Part shown: one piece after another, positions 32,563-40,729 of the stretch
How the letters are laid out: every line of letters starts with the position of its first letter
Position numbering within the stretch: position 1 is the stretch's first letter
Assembly (NCBI GenBank): GCA_945829445.1
Contig: CALZUY010000002.1
Span: 1-64,000, forward strand
Length of the DNA: 64,000 bases
Direction: 5' to 3'
Source of the DNA: Butyricicoccus_A sp945486175
GTDB lineage: Bacteria > Bacillota > Clostridia > Oscillospirales > Butyricicoccaceae
Position numbers and translations under genes: made by a program
Notes under the pieces: model-generated
What the model was told of the DNA's origin: nothing
Database searches by the model: none
What the model saw: only the letters and a program-made list of their open reading frames with translations

Positions 32563-33462
32563 TCAGCCGTTTTCCTGCTCCCTTGCGGTCGCTGCGGTGA
32601 GAAGCACATCGATGTCCTCCCGCGTCAGATTATAGACCTTGTCGCAGAACTGGCAGGTGACCTCGATACCGTCCTCTTCGTCGCGCAGGCGCGTCAGCTC
32701 GTCCTTGCCAAGGCTGATAAGGGCGCGCGTCACCTTCGCATGCGAGCAGCCGCAGCGATAGGAAACCGGTACGCGCTCAAGTACCTCAATCTCGAAGCCG
32801 TCCAGCACTGTGCGCGCAATATCCTCCAGGCTCATGCCCTTTTCGAGCATGGTCGTGAAAGCGCCTGCCGCCGCAATGTTGTTTTCCAGCCGCGTGATGT
32901 CTTCGTCCGTCGCGCCCGGCATCAGCTGCACGATATAACCGCCCGCCTGTTTGACGCTCTGATCGGTATCCACCAGCACGCCGAGTGCCACGGCAGACGG
33001 AACCTGCTCGCTCTCCGCGAAATATTTCGTGATATCCTCGGCAATCTCGCCGTTGTGCAGCGCCGTAGTGCCGGTAAACGGCTCGCCGACACCGATATCC
33101 TTGATGACCATCAGATAGCCGCGTCCAACGCCGCTGCCGACGTCCAGATGGCCGTCCGGTTTGAGCGGCATCTCTGCCGCCGGATTCTGCAGATAGCCGC
33201 GCACACAGCCGTCACAATCGCCGACAGCCGTAATCGTACCGAGCGGGCCGTTGCCCTTAATTTGCAGCGTCACAGAGCCGTTGTCGTCCTTCAGCTCACG
33301 CCCCATCATGGACGCCGCGGACAGCGTGCGCCCAAGTGCCGCTGTCGCCAGCGGCAGGGTGCGGTGAATCTGGCGTGCGCGCTCAACCAGCTCCGTCGTG
33401 CGCACCGCAGTAAATTTGATCTCCGCATTGCGGCAGATCACACGAATCAGTGTATCATTCAT
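32563..33462 (-). CDS. hslO: Redox-regulated chaperone Hsp33
   Basis: A 299-residue chaperone that is switched on by oxidation. The N-terminal domain shows IRVICRNAEIKFTAVRTTELV and GYLQNP. The C-terminal zinc redox switch has CGCS (about residue 237) and CQFC (about 270), the CxC...CxxC ligand set. GAGG lies eight bases before the ATG. It is the last gene of a yerC-methyltransferase-hslO operon, nine bases behind the methyltransferase. Confidence 0.96.
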   Translation of the reverse strand: MNDTLIRVICRNAEIKFTAVRTTELVERARQIHRTLPLATAALGRTLSAASMMGRELKDDNGSVTLQIKGNGPLGTITAVGDCDGCVRGYLQNPAAEMPLKPDGHLDVGSGVGRGYLMVIKDIGVGEPFTGTTALHNGEIAEDITKYFAESEQVPSAVALGVLVDTDQSVKQAGGYIVQLMPGATDEDITRLENNIAAAGAFTTMLEKGMSLEDIARTVLDGFEIEVLERVPVSYRCGCSHAKVTRALISLGKDELTRLRDEEDGIEVTCQFCDKVYNLTREDIDVLLTAATAREQENG

Positions 33463-33471
33463 GGTTGTTCC

Positions 33472-34233
33472 TCATTTCAATGGTTTACGCGCAATGAAAA
33501 AGATGCGCTCCTCGTCCGCAGACGGCGCGTCGTCTGACAGCTCACCGCGCAGCTCGATTTCCACAAAGCCCGCCTGCTCCAGCATGCCGCGCAGTGTGTC
33601 CGGTTCATAAATGCGCTCGACATGGTGCTCCTGATAACGGTTCCACGCGCCGTCCTCATTCAACTCAAAAATATCAAAATCATAATGGCACAGGTCGCTG
33701 TTTTCAATCACAGCCTGCCAGACACAGAATACATCCTCATCCTCACGCACAAAGCTCTGCCCGTCGATGCGTTCGAGCTTTTTCCGCGTATTGATATCGA
33801 AAATAAACACGCCACCCGGCTCCAGAAACAGATGCACGCGGCGGAATGCCTCGCGCAGCACCTCCGGGTCGGTCACATAGTTGACCGAATCCAGACAGCA
33901 CACGCACGCGTCTATGCTGCCGTACAGGTCGAGCTCCTGCATCGGCTGGTGCAGCAGCAGGACAGGCGATTTGACATCCAGCCCGCAGCAATTCTCCTGC
34001 GCCATCATCAGCATATCCTCCGACTGGTCGGCGCCGATCATGTCATACCCGCGCTGTGCGAGGATGCGCGTCAGTGAACCGGTGCCGCAGGCCAGGTCGA
34101 GAACAATCTTCGGCTTCACCTGCTTCTGCTCAAAAATCCGCTCAAAAAAATCCGCCCACCGTTCGTATGGCACGTCATCGGTGAAGCGGTCATAGTATTC
34201 CGAGAGCAATGCGTACTCTGAATATTCACTCAT
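33472..34233 (-). CDS. Class I SAM-dependent methyltransferase
   Basis: A 253-residue methyltransferase. Motif I is VLDLACGTGSLTRILAQRG (about 45-63), followed by GADQSEDML and DACVCCLDSVNYV; EPGGVFIFDINT is the post-II motif. The N-terminus (ALLSEYYDRFTDDVPYERWADF) is common in the clostridial YerC-linked family; the substrate is unknown. ATG at 34233 is ten bases after AAGGAG; the ATG at 34242 is too close. It overlaps yerC by eight bases. Confidence 0.85.
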   Translation of the reverse strand: MSEYSEYALLSEYYDRFTDDVPYERWADFFERIFEQKQVKPKIVLDLACGTGSLTRILAQRGYDMIGADQSEDMLMMAQENCCGLDVKSPVLLLHQPMQELDLYGSIDACVCCLDSVNYVTDPEVLREAFRRVHLFLEPGGVFIFDINTRKKLERIDGQSFVREDEDVFCVWQAVIENSDLCHYDFDIFELNEDGAWNRYQEHHVERIYEPDTLRGMLEQAGFVEIELRGELSDDAPSADEERIFFIARKPLK

Positions 34234-34528
34234 GCCTGCCATTCTCCTTCATGCGGTCAAGCGCTGTGCGGTAGCCGTCCGAGCCGTAGGTCAGGCACTT
34301 GTTGACACGGCTGATGGTCGCAGTTGATGCGCCGGTTTCGCGCGCAATATCACTGTAGATGCGTCCTTCGTCCAGCATCTGCGCAACCTGAAAACGCTGC
34401 TCCATCGCGCGCAGCTCACTGATCGTGCACAAATCCTCAAAAAAGTTGCTGCACTCCTCGATGTCCTTCAAATTCAGAATGGCCTGAAACAGATCATCCA
34501 TAGATTTTCCTCTGAGCTTGCTGTTCAT
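34226..34528 (-). CDS. yerC: YerC/YecD family TrpR-related protein
   Basis: A 100-residue helix-turn-helix protein of the TrpR superfamily. SKLRGKSMDDLFQAILNLKDIEEC, FFEDLCTISELRAMEQRFQVAQML and the recognition helix GASTATISRVNKCLTYGSDGY closely match Bacillus YerC. The target is unknown. ATG at 34528 follows GGAGG by ten bases. First gene of the operon with the methyltransferase and hslO. Confidence 0.92.
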   Translation of the reverse strand: MNSKLRGKSMDDLFQAILNLKDIEECSNFFEDLCTISELRAMEQRFQVAQMLDEGRIYSDIARETGASTATISRVNKCLTYGSDGYRTALDRMKENGRHE

Positions 34529-34582
34529 CAATTCTATGCCTCCGCCGGGATTGTCTCCCGTCCCTTCGTTAATATCAGCTAT

Positions 34583-34611
34583 ATTGTAACACGTTAGTTT
34601 GTGAAAGTAAA
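34583..34611 (-). promoter_or_regulatory. Promoter of the yerC-methyltransferase-hslO operon
   Basis: On the minus strand TTTACT, 17 bases, TACAAT. Confidence 0.6.
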
Positions 34612-34636
34612 CATGTAACTGATGGAAAGATAGGGA

Positions 34637-34673
34637 CAGGCGCGCCGCTTTGCAAAAAACAGCACGCCTGTCC
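34637..34673 (-). terminator. Hairpin after gatB
   Basis: GGACAGGCG and CGCCTGTCC with a 19-base loop that itself contains six T; no T-run follows the stem. Probably the end of the ligA-gatCAB operon, but atypical. Confidence 0.4.
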
Positions 34674-34697
34674 GGTCATCTGACGAAAAATTTTGGT

Positions 34698-36131
34698 TTA
34701 CAGCTTCGCCAGCGTCTTGTTCAGGCACTGGTTAATCATCTTCGGGTTGCCCTTGCCCTTGGAGGCCTTCATGCACTGGCCGACCAGGAAGCCGACGACG
34801 TTCTTCTTGCCGCCCTTGTAGTCCTCGACAGACTTCGGATTGGCAGCCAGAACCTCATCGACGAGCTTCTGAATCGCGCCCTCGTCGGAGACCTGCTTCA
34901 GGCCGAGCTTTTCAACAATTGCGTCAACCGAATCGTCGGTCTCAAACAGCTGGATCAGCACCTTCTTGCCCGCGTTGCCGGAGATGACATTTTTCTCGAT
35001 CAGTTCGATCATGTCAACCAGCTTGGCAGCGGTCAGCTTGGTGTCCTTCAGCTCGATGCCCTTGTCATTCAGGTACTTGGAGATATCGGACAGAATCCAG
35101 TTTGCAATCGCCTTGGAATCGACGCGGTTCATGCCGACACCCTCATCAAGCAGGCATGCCTTGTCGAACGCATCGGAAATGATGCGCGCTTCCTTCGGCT
35201 GGAGGCCGATTTCCTCGATATAGCGCTTATAGCGCGACTGCGGCAGCTCCGGAATCTCCGATTTGATCTGTTCCATCCATGCGTCATCGATTTCAACTGC
35301 GACCAGATCCGGGTCCGGGAAGTAACGGTAATCCTGTGCGTCCTCCTTGGAACGCATGACAAGGTTCTTGACCTTGGAGTCATCCCAGCGGCGGGTCTCC
35401 TGAATGATCTTGCCGCCGTCCTCGAGTACCTCGATCTGGCGGTTGACTTCATAGTCAATCGCACGGACAGCCGCGGAGAACGAGTTGATGTTCTTCATCT
35501 CGACGCGGGTGCCCAGCTCCTCAGAGCCTTCCGGGCGGACAGATACGTTGACGTCGCAGCGGATGGAGCCTTCCTCCATGCGGCAGTCACAGATCTGGAG
35601 ATAGGACAGCGTGGTCTTGATGGTCTCCAAAAATTCCTTTGCCTCGGCAGAGGAATGGATATCCGGCTTGGTTACCATCTCGATCAGCGGCACGCCGCAG
35701 CGGTTGAAGTCGACAACCGTGCCCTCGCCCTCGTCGTGCAGCAGCTTGCCTGCATCTTCCTCGAAATGGATGCGCTCAAAGCGGACGCGCTTCGGCTCGC
35801 CGTCAACCTCGAAATCGACATAGCCGTCCTCACAGATCGGAACGTCAAACTGGGAAATCTGGTATGCCTTCGGCAGGTCCGGATAGAAATAGTTCTTTCG
35901 GTCGGACTTGCACAGCTGGTTGATACGGCAATGGGTTGCAACACCCATCTTCGCTGCATAGTGAACAACCTGCTTGTTGAGCACCGGCAGCGCGCCCGGC
36001 TGACCCGTGCAGACCGGGCATACATGTGTATTGATTTCTGCGCCGAATGCAGTGCTGCATCCGCAGAAAATCTTTGTCTTGGTAGAAAGCTCGGCATGGA
36101 CCTCCAGGCCGATGACTGGCTCGTATCTCAT
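34698..36131 (-). CDS. gatB: Asp-tRNA(Asn)/Glu-tRNA(Gln) amidotransferase subunit B
   Basis: Carries the kinase and tRNA-binding part of the amidotransferase that makes Gln-tRNA and/or Asn-tRNA. 477 residues begin YEPVIGLEVHAELSTKTKIFCGC; the CPVCTGQPGALPVLN zinc site, YFYPDLPKAYQISQ and the C-terminal YqeY tail (VVGFLVGQCMKASKGKGNP) are all present. ATG at 36131 follows GGGAGG by about ten bases. Last gene of ligA-gatC-gatA-gatB. Confidence 0.97.
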   Translation of the reverse strand: MRYEPVIGLEVHAELSTKTKIFCGCSTAFGAEINTHVCPVCTGQPGALPVLNKQVVHYAAKMGVATHCRINQLCKSDRKNYFYPDLPKAYQISQFDVPICEDGYVDFEVDGEPKRVRFERIHFEEDAGKLLHDEGEGTVVDFNRCGVPLIEMVTKPDIHSSAEAKEFLETIKTTLSYLQICDCRMEEGSIRCDVNVSVRPEGSEELGTRVEMKNINSFSAAVRAIDYEVNRQIEVLEDGGKIIQETRRWDDSKVKNLVMRSKEDAQDYRYFPDPDLVAVEIDDAWMEQIKSEIPELPQSRYKRYIEEIGLQPKEARIISDAFDKACLLDEGVGMNRVDSKAIANWILSDISKYLNDKGIELKDTKLTAAKLVDMIELIEKNVISGNAGKKVLIQLFETDDSVDAIVEKLGLKQVSDEGAIQKLVDEVLAANPKSVEDYKGGKKNVVGFLVGQCMKASKGKGNPKMINQCLNKTLAKL

Positions 36132-36147
36132 GATTGTTGTTCCTCCC

Positions 36148-37605
36148 TTACAGCGCGACGATGTTGGACAGGCCGGATGCCTTTTCAAATGCCAGACCTG
36201 CGTTGACCAGCTTCTGCTCACCGAAGCGCGGGCCGATCAGCTGCATGCCAATCGGCAGCTTTTCGGAATCATAGCCGCACGGCTGAACCAGTGCTGGCAG
36301 TCCTGCGATGTTGACCGAAACCGTGCAGATGTCGCCCATGTACATCTGGAGCGGGTCGCTGGTCTTCTCGCCGATCTTATAGGCAGTTGTCGGTGCAACC
36401 GGCGTCAGGATGACATCGACCTGCTCAAATGCCTTCGCATAGTCCGCGCGGATGGCGCGCTGTGCAGCACGTGCCTTCTTGTAGTAAGCATCGTAGTAAC
36501 CGGAAGACAGAACGTAGGTGCCGAGCATGATGCGGCGCTGTACCTCCGGGCCGAAGCCCTCACTTCTGGACTTGACATACAGATCGACCAGACCGTCAAA
36601 ATCCTTTGCACGGTAGCCGTACTTGACGCCGTCAAAACGCGCCAGGTTGGACGATGCCTCCGCAGAGGACAGGATATAGTAAATCGGCAGCGCGTACTTG
36701 GACAGCGGCAGGGAGATTTCCACAACCTCTGCACCCAGCTGCTTGTAGGTTTCCGCAGCAGCGAGGACAGCCTTGCTGACCTCCTCGGAAATGCCTTCGC
36801 CGAAGTATTCCTTCGGCAGGCCGATCTTCATGCCGCGAATGTCCGCATTCATGCCTGCGGTCAGGCTCTGATATTCGCGCGGCACGCTGGTGGAGTCCAT
36901 CTTGTCGTGGCCCATCAGCACATCTGCCAGCATCGCAGCGTCTTCCACACAGCGGCCAAACGGGCCGATCTGGTCAAGAGAAGAAGCAAATGCGATCAGG
37001 CCGTAACGGGAAACCGTGCCGTAGGTCGGCTTCATGCCGACAACGCCGCAGAACGATGCCGGCTGGCGGATGGAACCGCCGGTATCCGAACCGACTGCAA
37101 TCGAAACCTCGCCTGCTGCAACCGAAGCGGCTGCGCCGCCGGACGAACCGCCGGTGACATGGTCGAGATTATGCGGGTTGCGCGTCTTCCGGAGTGCGGA
37201 ATTCTCGCAGGAAGAACCCATCGCAAATTCATCCAGATTGGTCTTGCCGGTCATGACGAGGCCAGCCGCATGCAGCTTGTCCATGACCGTCGCATTGTAC
37301 GGCGGCTGGAAGTTTTCCAGCATCTTGGATGCACACGTGGTCCTGACGCCCTTGGTGCAGATGTTGTCCTTGACGGAAACCGGAACACCTGCCAGCGGGG
37401 ACAGCGCCTCGCCTGCCGCGCGCTTTGCATCGATCGCAGCGGCATCTGCCAGCGCCTGCTCTTCCGTCAGCGTGATGTATGTGCCGACCTTGTCTTCAAC
37501 CTGCGCGGTGCGCGCAAAGGCCGCCTTCGTCAGCTCAACCGAGCTGACCTCTTTATTGTTCAGCATTGCCGAGAGCTCGGCTGCTGTTTTCTGGTACAGT
37601 TCCAT
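36148..37605 (-). CDS. gatA: Asp-tRNA(Asn)/Glu-tRNA(Gln) amidotransferase subunit A
   Basis: The amidase subunit that frees ammonia from glutamine. 485 residues hold the Ser-cisSer-Lys triad: Lys79 in PVSVKDN, Ser154 in GGSSGGAAAS and Ser178 in GSDTGGSIRQPA, numbering identical to well-studied GatA proteins. Start ATG at 37605, 14 bases after gatC. No change in any catalytic residue. Confidence 0.98.
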   Translation of the reverse strand: MELYQKTAAELSAMLNNKEVSSVELTKAAFARTAQVEDKVGTYITLTEEQALADAAAIDAKRAAGEALSPLAGVPVSVKDNICTKGVRTTCASKMLENFQPPYNATVMDKLHAAGLVMTGKTNLDEFAMGSSCENSALRKTRNPHNLDHVTGGSSGGAAASVAAGEVSIAVGSDTGGSIRQPASFCGVVGMKPTYGTVSRYGLIAFASSLDQIGPFGRCVEDAAMLADVLMGHDKMDSTSVPREYQSLTAGMNADIRGMKIGLPKEYFGEGISEEVSKAVLAAAETYKQLGAEVVEISLPLSKYALPIYYILSSAEASSNLARFDGVKYGYRAKDFDGLVDLYVKSRSEGFGPEVQRRIMLGTYVLSSGYYDAYYKKARAAQRAIRADYAKAFEQVDVILTPVAPTTAYKIGEKTSDPLQMYMGDICTVSVNIAGLPALVQPCGYDSEKLPIGMQLIGPRFGEQKLVNAGLAFEKASGLSNIVAL

Positions 37606-37618
37606 TGTGTTGCCTCCC

Positions 37619-37903
37619 TTATTCTACGACACGCGGTACGCTGACACCGCCGCATTCCACGCTCGGTGCGTTCGCAAGAATGGTCTCCCTGTCATACGAC
37701 GGTACCGGTACATCCTCACGCATTGCATTTTTGCGTTCCGTATCAATGACGTCCGTGATGTCGCCCAGATCCAGCTCCTGAAGCTGGTCAACCATCGCGA
37801 CGATGTTCTGCATATCCTCCGCAATTTTGTCAAAGCCCTCGCCCTTCGGGTCGAGCCGCGCAAGATTGGCGATATATTCGACGTTTTCTCTGGTGATAGC
37901 CAT
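37619..37903 (-). CDS. gatC: Asp-tRNA(Asn)/Glu-tRNA(Gln) amidotransferase subunit C
   Basis: A 94-residue subunit that braces GatA and GatB. The family is seen in VEYIANLARLD near the start and RKNAMREDVPVPSYDRETILANAP. Its ATG shares one base with the ligA stop codon (TAATG), so translation is coupled to ligA. Confidence 0.95.
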   Translation of the reverse strand: MAITRENVEYIANLARLDPKGEGFDKIAEDMQNIVAMVDQLQELDLGDITDVIDTERKNAMREDVPVPSYDRETILANAPSVECGGVSVPRVVE

Positions 37904-39879
37904 TATTGTTCATCCTCCTGTATCAAATCCCGGAATTCCTGTTCGGTCAGAACCGGAATGCCGAGGTCATTTGCTTTTTTGAGCTTGCTGCCCGCGTTTT
38001 CGCCCGCGACAACATAGGTGGTCTTCTTGGAGACCGAGCCGGATGCTCGTCCGCCAAGGCGTTCGATGATCTCAGTCGCCTGTTTGCGCGTGAACAGCGT
38101 CAGCGTACCGGTCAGGACAATCGTCTTCCCGGCGAGCAGGTCGCTCTTGACCGTCTGTTCGCCTGTGAAATTGACGCCCAGCTCGCGCAGCCGCGCAATC
38201 AGGTGCTTCGACTGCTCCTGTTCGCGCCATGCCGCGATGGCCTGTGCGGTTGCGCCGCCAATGTCGCGCACTTCGGTGAGCTGTTCCTCATCCGCTTCAA
38301 GAATCGCATCCAGTGAGCCGAATGTGCCGGACAGCACCTTTGCCGCTTTCTGTCCGACATGGCGGATGCCGAATGCAAACAGCAGGCGCGACAGGTCATT
38401 CTGTTTGGATTTTTCAATTGCCGCGATCAGGTTTTCCGCCGACTTGCGGCCCATGCGCTCGAGCGGCTCAACTTCTTCCGCCTTCAGCGTGTATAAATCT
38501 GCGGCGGAGTGAATCAACTCCGCATCAATCAGCGATTGCAGCACCGCCTGTCCGCAGCCGTCGATGTCCATCGCGTCGCGCGAGACAAAGTGCATCAGGT
38601 TGCGCAGCAGCTGTGCCGGACATTCCGCACCCGTGCAGCGGATGGCAGCTTCGTCCTCATCCTCAAACACCGGCGCGCCGCACACCGGGCATACTTTTGG
38701 CATTTCATACGGAACGCTGTCTGCCGGGCGTTTTTCCGGCACATAGCCGAGAATTTCCGGAATAATTTCGCCCGCCTTGCGCACGCGCACAGTATCACCG
38801 ATGCGCACATCCTTTTCGCGGATAAAATCGCGGTTGTGCAGCGTCGCGCGGCTGACCGTCGTTCCCGCCAGCCGAACCGGGTCAAGCACTGCATTCGGCG
38901 TCAGCACGCCGGTGCGTCCGACTGTTATGACGATATCGCGCAGCAAAGTCTCCTTGATTTCCGGCGGATATTTATACGCGGATGCCCAGCGCGGATATTT
39001 CGCTGTCGAGCCGAGCGCCTGCCGTCTGGCAAAGCTGTTGACCTTGACAACTGCGCCGTCGATATCGAAATCGAGTTCGCCGCGGCTGTCGCCCATGCGC
39101 TGAATCTCCTGCTCAATCTCACCCGGATCGGTATACACCGGATAACGCGGTGAAACCGGGAAGCCAAGCTGTTTCAGATAATCCAGCGCCTGTACATGCG
39201 ATGTGAGCGGCAGTTCGCTGCTGTTCTGGATATTAAAGCAGAAAATCGAGAGCCTGCGCGCGCGTGTCACCGCGCTGTCCAGCTGCCGCAGGGAGCCTGC
39301 CGCCGCATTGCGCGGATTGGCGAGCAGCGGCTGTCCGTCCAGCTCGCGCTGCGCGTTGATTGCGTCGAACACCGACCGGCGCATATACACCTCGCCGCGC
39401 ACCACCAGCTCGGGCGGCGCGTCCTTGAGCACCTTCGGGATTTCCTCAATGGTGCGCAGGTTGTCAGTGACATCCTCACCCGTCACGCCGTCGCCGCGCG
39501 TCGCGCCGCGCACAAAAATGCCGTTCTGATATTCCAGAGACACGGATAAACCGTCGATTTTATATTCAACCACGTATTCATCCGCCTGTGCGCGCGTGTA
39601 AAACTCCGCAAGCTCATCGAACGAGAACACATCCTGCAAGCTCTCCAGCGGCCAGGGATGCGTGACAGACGAAAATTTATCCGACACGCTTCCGCCGACA
39701 TGATGCGTTGGGGAATCCGGGTCATCGTACTCCGGATACGCCTGTTCCAGCGTTTCGAGGGAACGCAGCATGCGGTCGTACTCGAAGTCCGAAATTTCGG
39801 GCGCGTCCTCATCGTAATATTTTTTGTTGTGATAGCGCAGGGCTTCGCGCAAAGCCGCGACCTGCTGTGCGATTTCCAT
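37903..39879 (-). CDS. ligA: NAD-dependent DNA ligase LigA
   Basis: Seals nicks in replication and repair with NAD. 658 residues: Ia domain (YHNKKYYDEDAPEISDFEYD), adenylation Lys107 in VEYKIDGLSVS, the OB fold, a zinc finger (CPVCGAPV...CTGAECPAQ), helix-hairpin-helix repeats (GIRHVGQKAAK) and a BRCT domain at the end (LAGKTIVLTGTL). ATG at 39879 is eight bases after AAGGA; earlier in-frame starts have no room for a ribosome site. First gene of ligA-gatCAB. A TATAAT -10 lies at 39912-39917. Confidence 0.97.
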   Translation of the reverse strand: MEIAQQVAALREALRYHNKKYYDEDAPEISDFEYDRMLRSLETLEQAYPEYDDPDSPTHHVGGSVSDKFSSVTHPWPLESLQDVFSFDELAEFYTRAQADEYVVEYKIDGLSVSLEYQNGIFVRGATRGDGVTGEDVTDNLRTIEEIPKVLKDAPPELVVRGEVYMRRSVFDAINAQRELDGQPLLANPRNAAAGSLRQLDSAVTRARRLSIFCFNIQNSSELPLTSHVQALDYLKQLGFPVSPRYPVYTDPGEIEQEIQRMGDSRGELDFDIDGAVVKVNSFARRQALGSTAKYPRWASAYKYPPEIKETLLRDIVITVGRTGVLTPNAVLDPVRLAGTTVSRATLHNRDFIREKDVRIGDTVRVRKAGEIIPEILGYVPEKRPADSVPYEMPKVCPVCGAPVFEDEDEAAIRCTGAECPAQLLRNLMHFVSRDAMDIDGCGQAVLQSLIDAELIHSAADLYTLKAEEVEPLERMGRKSAENLIAAIEKSKQNDLSRLLFAFGIRHVGQKAAKVLSGTFGSLDAILEADEEQLTEVRDIGGATAQAIAAWREQEQSKHLIARLRELGVNFTGEQTVKSDLLAGKTIVLTGTLTLFTRKQATEIIERLGGRASGSVSKKTTYVVAGENAGSKLKKANDLGIPVLTEQEFRDLIQEDEQ

Positions 39880-39911
39880 GCTGTTCATCCTTCTTTCCAA
39901 ACGTACATTTT

Positions 39912-39917
39912 ATTATA
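39912..39917 (-). promoter_or_regulatory. -10 element of the ligA-gatCAB operon
   Basis: TATAAT on the minus strand about 33 bases before ligA. The -35 (TTTTCC at 17 bases) is poor. Confidence 0.45.
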
Positions 39918-39968
39918 TCAAAAATATTCCTGTTGGAAAAGGGAAAAATACGTGTTTTTCCGCCTGTT

Positions 39969-40610
39969 TTACGAATTTGCGGCGATAAGCGGCACATCTC
40001 CGACAACAATCGTCTCTTCCAGCGGATATTCCGCCGAAACGGTGACGGTTTGCGCCCTTCCGAGCGTGCGGATGGAAAAATCCGCCGTCACGCGGATGGT
40101 CAGCGTGTGAATCGTCTGGTTGATGCCGGCATCGGAAAAATCCGACTTCACCTTTGCGGTCACGCAGCCGAGCGCCGTCACGCCGAACGGCAGCTCCGGC
40201 CCCAGTCCTGCCAGATACTGAGGATCGACCAGTGTGCCGAGCGATACGGCAGTGTGCGCGTTTTCCAGCGCGCCAATGTTGTCATACACCTCCTGTACGA
40301 CAGAAGTGCGCAGGCGGTTGATCGCCGCCGTGTCCGTCGTAAGTGAGGTGACCGCACCGGTCTCATCCGTCTGCATGCGGCCGATTTCCTCCATCTCCTC
40401 AGTGCAAGCCGCAACCGACTGCTCCATGATTGACGTCGCCTGATACTGTACATAATTGACCGCATAGTCCGTCAGCCGCGGACGCAGCATATGCAGCCCG
40501 AGCGGACATGCAAACAGCACTGCCAGCACAAGCCACCAATATGTGTGCCCGCGTCCCGCGCGCCTTCTGGTGCGGCGGCGCGCCAGCGCCGTTCGTATGT
40601 GCAGATTCAT
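39969..40610 (-). CDS. yunB: Sporulation protein YunB
   Basis: A 213-residue protein of the YunB family, made in the mother cell in Bacillus and needed for full spore formation. A basic N-terminus (ARRRTRRRAG) precedes one membrane helix (about 25-45). The outer domain has YVQYQATSIMEQSV, NRLRTSVVQEVYDNI, PFGVTALGCVTAKVKSDFSDAGINQT and the final ETIVVGDVP. ATG at 40610 follows AAGGGG by nine bases. It supports a spore-forming host. Confidence 0.9.
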   Translation of the reverse strand: MNLHIRTALARRRTRRRAGRGHTYWWLVLAVLFACPLGLHMLRPRLTDYAVNYVQYQATSIMEQSVAACTEEMEEIGRMQTDETGAVTSLTTDTAAINRLRTSVVQEVYDNIGALENAHTAVSLGTLVDPQYLAGLGPELPFGVTALGCVTAKVKSDFSDAGINQTIHTLTIRVTADFSIRTLGRAQTVTVSAEYPLEETIVVGDVPLIAANS

Positions 40611-40680
40611 ACCCTCGTTCCCCTTTCGGCTGACAGCAGGGTATGCGGGCACGCCACAGGCGGTTCCTCTTTTTTCCACG

Positions 40681-40713
40681 CAAAAGGAGCACCCGCCAAA
40701 AGCGGATGCTCCT
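40681..40713 (-). terminator. Terminator of the cmk-plsC-ispH/rpsA operon
   Basis: AGGAGCA-TCCGC and GCGG-TGCTCCT stems with a TTTT-type loop; the minus strand continues CCTTTTG. Short T-run. Confidence 0.6.
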
Positions 40714-40729
40714 CGTGATTTTTTTAAAA

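Noticed and set aside
34650..37644. Plus-strand frames of over 500 codons opposite gatB and gatA
   Set aside because: Antisense shadows; the Gat motifs and operon overlaps fix the minus strand as coding.
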